A DNA stretch of 40,880 bases, taken from Paenibacillus sp. Soil522 (GTDB taxonomy: Bacteria > Bacillota > Bacilli > Paenibacillales > Paenibacillaceae). Within the stretch, counting starts at the first letter, position 1. Every line of letters starts with the position of its first letter. This document shows, piece by piece, positions 15,939 to 26,300 of the stretch. The notes beneath the pieces are model-generated. The model was not told where the DNA came from. It saw only the letters and a program-made list of their open reading frames with translations, and did no database searches. The stretch is from contig NZ_LMRV01000077.1 in assembly GCF_001428245.1 (NCBI RefSeq), positions 11,670 through 52,549 of the forward strand, in the 5' to 3' direction. The translations under genes were made by a program, and so were the position numbers.

Positions 15939-17588
15939 TTGAAAAAAACATTTTTCAGCATGCTTGCACTCGTCATAAGCCTTACATTGGTATTGTCTGC
16001 TTGCGGTAAAAGCAGCGAGGGTAACCGTACAAATACGAACGCCGGGGAGAAAAATACAACCGAAGAAGCGGGACCGGTTACGATGACATTTTTTGCTCCG
16101 CAAGGCAAAGCCCCCTTGGAAGACAACAGCTATACGAAGCACGTAGAGGAAAAATTCAATGTCAAAATAAAATGGGATCTCGCTCCTGCGGACGCGCTGA
16201 CGGACCGCCGTCAATTGCTGCTGGCAAGCGGCGACTATCCGGAAGTATTTCTGGAGGGTAAATTCTCGCACACGGATGTGCTGACCTACAGCAAGCAAGG
16301 CGTGTTTCTTCCGCTAGATGATTTGATTGAAAAATATGCGCCGAACATCAAAGCGATGATGGAGAAAAAACCGTATTTCAAAGATGCGATGACGGCGACT
16401 GACGGTAAAATTTACGCGATTCCGCGTTTGAATGAATGCTACCACTGTACATTTTCGCAAAAGTTTTGGATGAACCAGGAATGGCTGGATAAGGTGGGCC
16501 TGCCGGTGCCAACAACGACGGATGAGCTGTATACCGTATTGAAGGCGTTCAAGGAAAAAGACCCGAACGGAAACGGCAAAGCCGATGAAATTCCGCTCAC
16601 AGGCGCTCCGAACAAAAACGTATGGAACGGAAACATCGATGCATACTTAATGAACTCGTTTATTTATAACGATAACAGCAAATATTTGATTTTGAACGAT
16701 GGCAAGGTTGACTTTGTCGCTAATCAGGAGGGCTGGAAGCAGGGCCTCATCTTTATGAACAAGCTTTATAAGGAAGGCTTGATCGATTCGGCTTCATTTA
16801 CGCAAAATGACCAAGCGATCGGTCAGCTCGGCAATCGCGAGGGCGATGAGCTTGTTGGTTCGATTACGACAGCGCTTCTCAGCTACCTCGTTGATCCGTA
16901 TGATAAGAAGAAAACCAGACATAAGCACTGGACTATTGTTCCGCCGCTTAAAGGACCGGAAGGCGTACAGCTGGCCGGAGCTTCGCAAGGGATCAGTGAG
17001 TTTCAGTTCGCGATCACGAACAAGGCGTCCGAGGCACAGCAAATTGCCGCAATCAAAATTGCCGATTATGCATTCAGCGAGGAAGGCGCGCTGCTTAGCG
17101 AATGGGGAACGGAGGAAGGAAAAGGCTGGAAATTAGCTGAGACAATCGAGAAAAATATTGACGGAAAGCCTGCCAAGTACACTACAGCCGGACTGCCGGA
17201 GCCAGATCCAAATGTAATCCGCAACGACAGCTGGTCGCTGATGGGGCCGAAGGATTTGTCGAAGGAGCTGCGCGACCTGTTTGCCGTAGGCCAGGACCCG
17301 CTTTCTTCTGATGGTTACGAAACGCGGCTTGCGCAAGCTACTAACGCATTTGCCCCTTATTCGCCTAAAGAAATTTACCCGTCCGGCGTCTTTATTCGTC
17401 CGGAGGACACCGATGCCGCTGCGCAATTGACGACATCGATTCAAGACTATGTAACAACCAACATGGCTCAATTCATTATCGGCAGCAAAGACATCCAGAA
17501 GGATTGGGATGCTTACGTGAAAGGCTTCGACGGCTTGAACCTTGCTAAGTATATTGAGATTTACGGCAATGCGATCAAAAAAGAATAG
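15939..17588 (+). CDS. Extracellular solute-binding lipoprotein of the ABC importer
   Basis: A 549-residue binding protein with a signal peptide and lipobox (LVLSAC, Cys22), a Ser/Thr/Asn-rich linker and a family-1-like solute-binding fold (LipO/LplA type). An EF-hand-like DPNGNGKADEIPL segment is typical of this Paenibacillus subgroup. It should capture the oligosaccharide outside the membrane and deliver it to the two permeases. The start is TTG 15939 behind TAGGAGGGG; an upstream in-frame TTG at 15909 lacks a site. A strong intercistronic hairpin follows the stop codon and precedes the GH3 gene. Confidence 0.92.
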   Translation: MKKTFFSMLALVISLTLVLSACGKSSEGNRTNTNAGEKNTTEEAGPVTMTFFAPQGKAPLEDNSYTKHVEEKFNVKIKWDLAPADALTDRRQLLLASGDYPEVFLEGKFSHTDVLTYSKQGVFLPLDDLIEKYAPNIKAMMEKKPYFKDAMTATDGKIYAIPRLNECYHCTFSQKFWMNQEWLDKVGLPVPTTTDELYTVLKAFKEKDPNGNGKADEIPLTGAPNKNVWNGNIDAYLMNSFIYNDNSKYLILNDGKVDFVANQEGWKQGLIFMNKLYKEGLIDSASFTQNDQAIGQLGNREGDELVGSITTALLSYLVDPYDKKKTRHKHWTIVPPLKGPEGVQLAGASQGISEFQFAITNKASEAQQIAAIKIADYAFSEEGALLSEWGTEEGKGWKLAETIEKNIDGKPAKYTTAGLPEPDPNVIRNDSWSLMGPKDLSKELRDLFAVGQDPLSSDGYETRLAQATNAFAPYSPKEIYPSGVFIRPEDTDAAAQLTTSIQDYVTTNMAQFIIGSKDIQKDWDAYVKGFDGLNLAKYIEIYGNAIKKE

Positions 17589-17599
17589 AACGGTTTAAC

Positions 17600-17641
17600 A
17601 GCGGGCAGGAAGTATAACCTTCGGGTTTACTTCCTGCTGCT
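17600..17641 (+). repeat. Intercistronic hairpin between binding-protein and GH3 genes
   Basis: AGCGGGCAGGAAGTATAA pairs with TTTACTTCCTGCTGCT around a CCTTCGGG tetraloop-like tip, a stem of roughly 17 bp. ATATACGG, not a T-run, follows. Such hairpins commonly protect the upstream binding-protein mRNA or lower downstream expression, which is the likely role here. Confidence 0.7.
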
Positions 17642-17671
17642 ATATACGGACCATGATAAGGAGAGCCATCC

Positions 17672-19993
17672 ATGAGCTATAAGAATTCGTCGCTGCCGGT
17701 CCCGGAACGTGTAGAGCATTTATTGAAGGCTATGTCATTGAATGAGAAAATCGGCCAGCTGCTGCAACCGTTTGGCTGGAAAACATATACAAAGGAAAAT
17801 GGAACAGTCTCCCTATCGGAAGAGTTCCAAGAGCAAGTGAAAAATGGCGGCGTCGGTTCGCTATACGGCGTGCTTCGCGCCGATCCTTGGACGGAGGTTA
17901 CGCTTGCGAACGGCCTCTCGCCCGAAGAAGGGGCGAGGGCGGTTAACGATATTCAGCGCTATGTGATCGAGCATTCGCGGCTCGGCATTCCGATCCTGTT
18001 CGGCGAGGAATGCTCGCATGGGCATATGGCGATCGGCGCGACCGTTTTTCCGGTCCCGTTATCCGTAGGCAGCACATGGAACGTCGATTTGTACCGCGAA
18101 ATGTGCCGGGCCATTGCTTTGGAGACGAGAAGCCAAGGCGGAGCGGCTACCTATTCGCCCGTGCTCGACGTCGTGCGCGATCCGCGCTGGGGCCGAACGG
18201 AGGAATGCTTCGCCGAGGATCCTTATTTGATCGGCGAGCTGGCGGTTGCGGCAGTAGAAGGGCTGCAAGGAGAACGGCTGGATGCCGAGGACAGCGTGAT
18301 TGCAACGCTTAAGCACTTCGTTGCCTATGGCAGTTCCGAGGGCGGACGCAATGCGGGCCCGGTCCATATGGGCATGCGCGAGCTGCATGAATCGGATTTG
18401 CTTCCTTTCCGCAAAGGAGTGGAGGCGGGAGCGCTTTCCGTAATGACCGCCTACAATGAAATTGACGGCATCCCATGCACTTCGAATGCTTATTTATTAA
18501 AGGAGCTGCTGCGTGAGAAGTGGGGCTTTGACGGCTTTGTCATTACGGATTGCGGCGCGATCAATATGCTGGCATGGGGGCATGACGTAGCCGAGAACGG
18601 CGAGCATGCGGCAGTGCTGGCACTGAAAGCCGGCGTCGATATGGAAATGTCGGGCGAAATGTTCGGCAAGCATCTGGAGTCGGCAGTAGAGCGCCAATTG
18701 CTTGAAGAAAGCGTGCTGGACGATGCAGTCAGACGCATATTAAGCATTAAATTTAAGCTTGGGCTGTTTGAAAATCCATACGTCGATCCGGCAAAGGCGG
18801 CTGAGGTGATCGGCTGCTCCAAGCATGTCCGGCTCGCCAGACAAATCGCGCAGGAGGGCATCGTGCTGCTGAAAAATGCGGAGCAAACGCTGCCGTTAAA
18901 GAAGGATGCTGCACGTAAAATAGCTGTAATCGGCCCAAATGCGAACCATATGTATAATCAATTAGGGGATTACACCTCGCCTCAGCAGCGCAGCCAGATC
19001 GTTACGCTGCTGGACGGCATCCGCAATAAGCTGGGGAGCGGTGCCGATGAGCAAGTGCTGCATGCGCCAGGCTGCCGCATAAAAGGCGATTCCAGGGAAG
19101 GCTTCGGGCAAGCGCTTGCTTGCGCCGAGCAGGCGGACGTAGTCATTATGGCGATCGGCGGATCAAGCGCGCGGGATTTTGGCGAAGGCGCCATTGATCT
19201 GCGGACAGGCGCATCGGTTGTCACCGGGCACGCATGGAGCGATATGGAATGCGGTGAAGGGATCGACCGCGCAGGACTTGAACTGCTTGGCGTTCAACTG
19301 GAGCTCGTCCAGGAAATTTATAAATTAGGAAAGCCGGTCATCGTCTTCTATATGAACGGTCGTCCGATTGTCGAGCCATGGATTGACGAGCATGCTCACG
19401 CGATCATCGAGGCGTGGTACCCCGGGCAAGAGGGCGGCAACGCGATTGCCGATATTTTGTTCGGCGATGTGAATCCTTCCGGCCGTCTCACGATTTCCGT
19501 GCCGAAGCATGTGGGTCAGCTGCCTGTCTATTACAACGGCAAAAGAAGCAGAGGCAAGCGGTATTTGGAGATGGACAATAAGCCGCAGTATCCTTTTGGC
19601 TACGGGCTTAGCTATACCGAATTCCGTTATGGCGGCTTGCAGGTTTTTCCGCAGCAAATCGATCCGGGCGAAGAGGCCTCCGTTCAAATCGAGGTGACGA
19701 ATGTTGGTTATGCAGCAGGCTCGGAAGTCGTGCAGCTGTATGTGACGGATAAGGTCAGCTCGGTAACGCGGCCGAATAAGGAGCTGAAGGGCTTCCGCAA
19801 GGTGCATATCGAACCGGGCGAGACAAAGACGGTTAAATTTACGTTGTCGCGGGAGCATTTGCAGCTTATCGGCCACCATTATGAGCCTGTCGTAGAGGCC
19901 GGGGAATTCGTCATTATGGTAGGAAGAAATGCCGAGGATTATATAAGCGCGAATCTAACGGTTCGGGATGAGGGGCAGACATGCATAGAATAA
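17672..19993 (+). CDS. GH3 beta-glycosidase (beta-glucosidase / beta-xylosidase type)
   Basis: A 773-residue GH3 enzyme: an N-terminal barrel with GEECSHGHMAIGATVFP (111-127), PVLDVVRDPRWGRTEECF (163-180), KHF (214-216) and the nucleophile region FVITDCGAI with Asp293; an alpha/beta sandwich (about 390-620); and a C-terminal fibronectin-III-like domain (from about 660, NKPQYPFGYGLSYTEF). The three-domain layout suits beta-glucosidases and beta-xylosidases; exact specificity cannot be read from sequence. No signal peptide. AAGGAG precedes ATG 17672. It overlaps the GH38 start by 13 bp, so they are translationally coupled. In an N-glycan setting it could instead remove a beta-linked sugar exposed by the other enzymes. 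Confidence 0.88.
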   Translation: MSYKNSSLPVPERVEHLLKAMSLNEKIGQLLQPFGWKTYTKENGTVSLSEEFQEQVKNGGVGSLYGVLRADPWTEVTLANGLSPEEGARAVNDIQRYVIEHSRLGIPILFGEECSHGHMAIGATVFPVPLSVGSTWNVDLYREMCRAIALETRSQGGAATYSPVLDVVRDPRWGRTEECFAEDPYLIGELAVAAVEGLQGERLDAEDSVIATLKHFVAYGSSEGGRNAGPVHMGMRELHESDLLPFRKGVEAGALSVMTAYNEIDGIPCTSNAYLLKELLREKWGFDGFVITDCGAINMLAWGHDVAENGEHAAVLALKAGVDMEMSGEMFGKHLESAVERQLLEESVLDDAVRRILSIKFKLGLFENPYVDPAKAAEVIGCSKHVRLARQIAQEGIVLLKNAEQTLPLKKDAARKIAVIGPNANHMYNQLGDYTSPQQRSQIVTLLDGIRNKLGSGADEQVLHAPGCRIKGDSREGFGQALACAEQADVVIMAIGGSSARDFGEGAIDLRTGASVVTGHAWSDMECGEGIDRAGLELLGVQLELVQEIYKLGKPVIVFYMNGRPIVEPWIDEHAHAIIEAWYPGQEGGNAIADILFGDVNPSGRLTISVPKHVGQLPVYYNGKRSRGKRYLEMDNKPQYPFGYGLSYTEFRYGGLQVFPQQIDPGEEASVQIEVTNVGYAAGSEVVQLYVTDKVSSVTRPNKELKGFRKVHIEPGETKTVKFTLSREHLQLIGHHYEPVVEAGEFVIMVGRNAEDYISANLTVRDEGQTCIE

Positions 19994-22900
19994 ACCGTTT
20001 TTTGAAGAAGCTGGAGAGCTTGCAGTGGAAGGAGACTATTCCGCTCCCCGAATGGGAAATGAGAAAAGCCCGCTATATCGTACCGGGCGTCTATGAATAC
20101 GAGACTGAGGATTACTTCGTTCAGACGATGGACCCTTTGAACAGCACGCAGGGCGTAACCTATTTTTTGCGGAAGCAGCTTGAAATTCCTTGTGCTTGGC
20201 ATTCTGATCCTATCGGCCTGATCGTGGAAGGTGGGGGCGAAGGCATGCTAAAGGTAAACGGCGTTCCGTATCACGGCGTAGACCGCAACCACTCCTTCGT
20301 TCCGCTGCATCTGGATGGCGTAGGGCTTAATCCCTATATTGAAATCGAGCTGTATGATCCGATTCCGGAGCCGGCCGATCCGTTAAATGCGCAAGCGACG
20401 ATCAATCCGCCTATTTCCTATATCCGCATTAAGCTTGTCCGGGTCAATAAGCCGCTGCAAAGCCTTCTATATAGTGTTCAAGCGGCCTATGAATCTGTGC
20501 TGCTGCTGCCAGAGCAGGATTTAAAAAGGCTGCGGATCAGGGATGCCTTGTACGAAACGATGGATGAGACCGAGCGGCAATTGGATATCGGGAGTATAGA
20601 AGGTGATTGGCTGCACATATTGGAGAACCGGCTTGCCAAGCTGGTCAAAGCGTTCGCCCCTGCGCCAGGTGCGAACGGCACGATGCATATGATTGGGCAA
20701 TCTCATATCGACATCGCGTGGCTATGGCCCGTGCGGGAAACTGTCCGCAAGGTGAGCAGGACCTTTTCCACGATGAATACGCTGATGAAGGAATATCCGG
20801 ATTTCGTTTATACGCAGAGCCAGCCGCTGCTGTATGCTTTCGCAAAGGAGCATTATCCCGAGCTCTATGAGCAAATTAAGCAAAGAGTTGCCGAAGGCCG
20901 CTGGGAGCTGGTTGGCGGCATGTGGGTCGAACCGGATTTGAACATTCCGAGCGGGGAATCGCTTGTGCGGCAAATGTTGTACGGACAGCTCTTTTATAAA
21001 GAGGAATTCGGCAAAACCTCCAACATCGAATGGCTGCCCGATACGTTTGGCTATTGCGCATCGCTGCCGCAGCTATTGAAGCTGGCAGGCGTCGATTATT
21101 TTATGACGACCAAGCTGAACTGGAATGACACAAATGTATTTCCTTATGATTTGTTCCACTGGGTAGGCATCGACGGCTCGTCTGTCATATCGTATTTGAA
21201 TCATGGCTTGAACGAGCATACGAAGCCGAAGGACATCCATGAGCATTGGCAAGCTTACCGGCACAAAGACAAGCTGGATGAGCTGATGCTGCTGTACGGC
21301 CATGGCGACGGCGGGGGCGGCGTTACAAGAGAAATGGTAGAGCTTGTAGAACGCTCTGCCATGATGGTCGATTTGCCTGACAGCCATTTCAGCACGGCGG
21401 CCGAGTTTTTCGGGCGTGTCCGGGAGCGGCGGCAAACACTTCCGGAGTGGCATGGCGATTTATATTTGGAGCTGCACCGGGGCACCTATACGACGCATGC
21501 GCGCAATAAGCGGAGCAACCGGAAAGCCGAGGTGCTGTACCGGGAGGCGGAAATTTGGAGCGGCTTGGCCGGGAACGTCTTCGAGGCTGGCCAGGCGGAG
21601 AAGGTGCAGGCAGCGCTTCGCGAGGGCTGGAAGCTCATTTTGCTGAACCAGTTCCATGACATTATTCCGGGTACGGCTATTCCGGAAACGTACGTTACGT
21701 CTGCGGAAGAGTACGGGCAGGTGTTCAAGCTTGGCAATGATTGCCTGAAGCAATCGCTGGCGGCACTCGCAGGGAGCGCAGCTGCGCAAGGCGAAGGCAT
21801 TTCATTCCTTGTATTCAACAGCCTGGGCTGGACAAGAAATGAAATCGTATATATCGGCGTTAATGAAGAGCAGGGGCATTTTGCGGCATTCGATCAGGAT
21901 GGCGCGCGGTTGAAAAGCGATTTGATGAGGGATGGGGCTGAATCCGGTAAATTGACTTTGGCAGTAAGCGTGAAGAGCATTCCAGCCTTCGGCTATACGA
22001 CCATTTGGCTGAGAGCGTCACAGCAAGCTGAGATGGGGACGGCTTATCCGGCGAAGCTGGACGACAAATGGGAAACGCCGCATTACGTTATCGAATTTAA
22101 TAAAGCAGGCGAAATCATACGCTGGTACGATAAGTCTGCAGGTCGCGAGCTGATTTCGGCAGGGGAGAAAGCGAATGAATTTCAGCTTTTCTTCGATAAA
22201 CCGTTATCCTGGGATGCGTGGGATATCGATCCCAGATTTGAAGCGCAGCGGGCAGGCTCCGTCCGGCTGCTTAGCAAGGAGGCTGTCGTCCAAGGGAACG
22301 CGCAGGACGTGCTGCGGTTTAAGTGGCAGCTGAGCCGTTCCGTCATCGTGCAGCATATTATTTTTTACCATGATCAGAAGCGCGTCGATTTTAAAACCAC
22401 CGTCGATTGGCAGGAAGAGCATAAGCTGTTGAAGGTCGCTTTTCCAGTCGATATTGTTGCCGGCAAGGCAACCTATGAAATTCCGTTTGGCGCACTGGAG
22501 AGGCCGACGCATACGAATACGAGCTGGGAGCAGGCGCAATATGAGGTCTGCGGCCACCGCTTTGCGGATTTATCCGAGGGCAATTACGGAGTAAGCCTGC
22601 TGAATGATTGCAAATACGGCTACGACATTAAAGGCAGCACGATTAGGCTCTCTTTACTGCGTGCCCCAAGATGGCCGGATTTGACAGCGGATCAAGGCGA
22701 ACACGAATTTACGTATTCGCTGTATCCTCACGAGCAGGATTGGCGAAGCGGCCATGTCGTGCGCAGCGCGCTTGAGCTTAACCATCCGGTGCGGGTGGCG
22801 GAAGGCCGGGCTGGGGCTGCCGCCGAAGCGGATCGGCTAGGAGGACAAGGCAGCATGCTGCCTTCCCGGCTTGAGCTGGTGCCGTTTGAGAGCAAGCATG

Positions 22901-23127
22901 TCATTCTGGATACGATAAAGGCCGCCGAGCGGGGCGAGGGAATGATTTTCCGGTTATATGAATCGGCTGGAGGACGGGAGCAGGTTACGCTCCGTCTGCC
23001 GGGGGATGCAAAGGAAGCGTTTATCATCAATTTATTGGAGGAGGAGCTGCAGCGGCTGGAGATTCTGAATGGGGCTGTGCAACTGAGCTTTAAGCCTTTT
23101 GAAATCATAAGCGTTCGCGCGCAATAA
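19981..23127 (+). CDS. Alpha-mannosidase, GH38
   Basis: A 1048-residue cytosolic GH38 enzyme that hydrolyses alpha-mannosides (alpha-1,2/1,3/1,6 in different members). The N-terminal 230 residues are a family-typical accessory domain. The catalytic domain shows the zinc ligands His242 and Asp244 in GQSHIDIAWLWP, the nucleophile Asp354 in IEWLPDTFGYCASLPQ, and LLYGHGDGGGGVT (about 434-446). A mid-domain segment (NQFHDIIPGTAI) and a large C-terminal beta region follow. The start lies inside the end of the GH3 gene with a GAGGGGC site. Together with GH125 and two fucosidases it forms an enzyme set for mannose-rich glycans. A perfect terminator follows at 23239. Confidence 0.93.
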   Translation: MHRINRFLKKLESLQWKETIPLPEWEMRKARYIVPGVYEYETEDYFVQTMDPLNSTQGVTYFLRKQLEIPCAWHSDPIGLIVEGGGEGMLKVNGVPYHGVDRNHSFVPLHLDGVGLNPYIEIELYDPIPEPADPLNAQATINPPISYIRIKLVRVNKPLQSLLYSVQAAYESVLLLPEQDLKRLRIRDALYETMDETERQLDIGSIEGDWLHILENRLAKLVKAFAPAPGANGTMHMIGQSHIDIAWLWPVRETVRKVSRTFSTMNTLMKEYPDFVYTQSQPLLYAFAKEHYPELYEQIKQRVAEGRWELVGGMWVEPDLNIPSGESLVRQMLYGQLFYKEEFGKTSNIEWLPDTFGYCASLPQLLKLAGVDYFMTTKLNWNDTNVFPYDLFHWVGIDGSSVISYLNHGLNEHTKPKDIHEHWQAYRHKDKLDELMLLYGHGDGGGGVTREMVELVERSAMMVDLPDSHFSTAAEFFGRVRERRQTLPEWHGDLYLELHRGTYTTHARNKRSNRKAEVLYREAEIWSGLAGNVFEAGQAEKVQAALREGWKLILLNQFHDIIPGTAIPETYVTSAEEYGQVFKLGNDCLKQSLAALAGSAAAQGEGISFLVFNSLGWTRNEIVYIGVNEEQGHFAAFDQDGARLKSDLMRDGAESGKLTLAVSVKSIPAFGYTTIWLRASQQAEMGTAYPAKLDDKWETPHYVIEFNKAGEIIRWYDKSAGRELISAGEKANEFQLFFDKPLSWDAWDIDPRFEAQRAGSVRLLSKEAVVQGNAQDVLRFKWQLSRSVIVQHIIFYHDQKRVDFKTTVDWQEEHKLLKVAFPVDIVAGKATYEIPFGALERPTHTNTSWEQAQYEVCGHRFADLSEGNYGVSLLNDCKYGYDIKGSTIRLSLLRAPRWPDLTADQGEHEFTYSLYPHEQDWRSGHVVRSALELNHPVRVAEGRAGAAAEADRLGGQGSMLPSRLELVPFESKHVILDTIKAAERGEGMIFRLYESAGGREQVTLRLPGDAKEAFIINLLEEELQRLEILNGAVQLSFKPFEIISVRAQ

Positions 23128-23238
23128 TGTAAGGCCGAGAAGGGTAGTTGGCGAGTACGGAAATAGGGAACAATCTCGTATGAGTATGAACAAGCAGGAT
23201 CTTACGGGTGCCGCTTGTATAGGAGGAAGGCTTTCACG

Positions 23239-23266
23239 GAGACCACCGCGGTGGTCTCTTTATTTT
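23239..23266 (+). terminator. Terminator ending the ABC-GH3-GH38 operon
   Basis: A perfect 20-bp palindrome GAGACCACCGCGGTGGTCTC is followed by TTTATTTT. Confidence 0.9.
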
Positions 23267-23398
23267 GCGGCTGGGAACCGTGCTGGAATTTGAAGGAAGA
23301 TTTCTGAGTGAATTATCATTTTATCACCCCCCTTATATCTTTGGACAGGTCCGATTTTTATAATTGAAGTGGATAAATTTAGCAAGAGAGGAGCCAGG

Positions 23399-26300
23399 AT
23401 GAGAAAATTATTGATTGCAGCAGCCGCGATTATCGCCCTCGCATCATTGCCGTGCACGGGAGTCGGCGCAACGACGGCGGATTTTAAAGACGTGCCGGAT
23501 ACAAGCCCCTATTTCGCTTATATACGCGACTTGAAGACGCTTGGCATAGCGGACGGAATCGCCGAAGGGATTTACGGTCCAAAACAGACGCTGACCCGTG
23601 CCCAGTTTGCCAAATTTGTCTCTGTCGCTTTTCAGCTGAAGGACCAAGGAGGACTGGCGCCCTTCCCGGATATCCGGGATCACTGGGCAGCCGCCTACAT
23701 ACGCGCCGCCTATCAGGCAGGCATCGTTAACGGCACTTCCGATACGACTTTTTCACCTAATGAGCCGGTCAAACGCGAAGAAGCCTCGGTTATGGTATGG
23801 CGGCATGCCAAAAAACAGGGTCTCGCTCCGGGCGGCGCGCTGAATTTCAGCGATAAGCCGGATACCTGGGCGATAGAAGGAATCAACGGCATTATTGCTC
23901 ACGGCTGGTACGGTTCGGACATTACCCAGGATTCCGGCGTGTGGTCGTACCGGCCGCAGGACGCGATGACCCGCGAGGAAGCAGCCGCCTTAATCGACCT
24001 GTCGATGAAAGAGGTTCCCGGCAGCCTGCCTTCGGCCGCGGTTCCGGCGGACGGCGTTACATCCGGCCTGCCTTCGGGAAGCGTTCCGTACGGAAGCATG
24101 GCGATACTGAGCGCCGCAAAGCCGGGCGTGACGATCTACTACACTACGGATGGCAGCGATCCCCGGACATCGTCCACCCGCAGGCCGTACACTTCGCCCA
24201 TTCCGGTACTAGGAGGGCTTCAGTTGAAGACGTGCGCGGTATACCATCCCGTTTCCGGCAAAACGGAAGTCAGCGGCGTTTCCATATACGAGTATGAGGT
24301 CGGGGCCGTATCGCCGCCTGGGCCGTCCGTAGGCCTTTACGACCCGCTCGAAAGCTTCAAACTGATGACGAACCGCGAGAATATGTATATCGCTACGACC
24401 CGTCCCGCTTACTTCGGCAGCGATGCGAAACGGATGGCGCGAACGTCGACGGCGCCGGGAAGCATCGTTTACCATACGAAATACGATATCGCTTCTGTGC
24501 TATTTTACAGCTACTTTTTTACCGGAATTGAGCTGGAAAAGAGCAAGATGTTCGCCTCGGCGGACGGAAAAACGTATCAGGAAATACCGATTAAAGCCTA
24601 TCCGGTCGGCAATCCTTCGGGTGATTGGCAGCAGTACGCTTATGAAGCTTCTTCGCTGCCGGCAGGGATGCGTTATTTGAAAATCGAGCTGCACGGAGCC
24701 GCCAAATCCTGGTCGCCACAGCTTTCCAGGGTATCGATCAATCGAAGCACCGCTTCCGTCGACGTCAAGTTGGTCCGAAACGCCGAATCGCTTCAGGTCG
24801 AGCTGTCTTCGGCGACCCAAGGGGCCCGAATCTATTACCGCAAGGACAACGCTCCTGCGTTTCAGCTCTACACCGGGCCGTTCCAGCTTACGGGGTACAG
24901 CGTGCTCGAAACCTATGCCGTGAAAGACGGCCTGGAACCGAGTCCCATCCGCAAAACCAAGCTCAACGGGAGCAGCGATATTTTGGTCGACAGGTTCGGT
25001 CAGATGGTTGCCGCGGGTTTTCAGAAGGTGACGAGCGAGCAGGAGCTCAAAGCGGATGCCCAGGCCGATGCTTCCTATTACGGCAGCCTGAAGCCGCCGG
25101 CTGATCTGGACCGTTACGGCGGATTGGCAGGCAGCGCGGCCAAATACGGCCTGAAAGGCACTGGCTACTTCGCGATTCAGCAGCTTGGCGGCCGGAAGGT
25201 GATGAAGACGCCAAGCGGCAACATTTTCTTCAGCCTGGGCATGAACGGAATAAGTCCCCATGAAACCTATACGATGGTCAAGGGCCGAGAGCAGCAGTTT
25301 GAATCGATCCCTCCCTACGAGGGAACGTACGAACCTGCTTTCATCTCGCCCGATCACAGCAGTTTCTCGTTCTATATGGCGAATAAATACAGGAAAACGG
25401 GAACGTTTCCGACGGAGAGCTCCTTCTATACGGAAGCGGTCGTGCGGCTGAAAAAATGGGGCTTTAACAGCGCGGGGGGCTTTTCGCCCGAGAAATTCGG
25501 CAATGAGAACCAATTCCCTTACACGCGGATGCTTCCGCTGGACATGGACTCAGCGAGGCTGGACGGGATTTCGATCTTCGATATTTTCGCACCTGACGCC
25601 GCGGCCAAGATTGATAAGGCGTTTGCCAAAGCGCTGCCGCCGAACAAGAACGACCCGATGCTGATCGGCTATTTCATCGGCAACGAATACGATTTTCACA
25701 AATTTTATTCAAACGTGCCGAAGCTGAAGGCCAGCTCCGCCGCCATTAAAGGCCGTCTGGTCAAAATGCTGAAGGATAAATACCAGACCATCGATATGTT
25801 CAACCGGAACTGGGGCACAAGCTTTACCTCGTTTAACGACCTGCTTGAAGCGGAGCTTCCGGTGAAAACGTCGCAGTCCTGGGCGGATATGGATACGTTT
25901 TTCCGGTATTACCTCGATACGTTCTATGGAACGGTTTCGCGGCTGCACCATAAATACGATCCGAACCACCTGTTGCTCGGGGATCGCTGGATCACGACCT
26001 CCTTTCACAATGCGAAGTTCCGCGACGTGTTGGCGGAGGTCGAAGGAAAATATTCCGATGTGATCAGCATTAACTATTACTCCTATAAAATCGAGGCCGA
26101 TCTCCTGAAGGACGTCTATACGAAATCGGGCGGCAGACCGATTCTGTTAAGCGAATTCGGCTACGGCACGGCGGAGCAGGGGCTGCAGCCTCTTCTGCCC
26201 AATGCGGCCGTGAACCAGTTCCAGAGAGGCATGCGCTACCGCAATTACGTGGAGGGAGTCGCGAGTCTCGGCTATGTCGTGGGTGCCCATTTGTTCAATT

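Noticed and set aside
23180..23290. Small frame beginning ATGAGTATGAACAAGCAG after GH38
   Set aside because: It has no Shine-Dalgarno sequence and reads straight through the perfect terminator palindrome.
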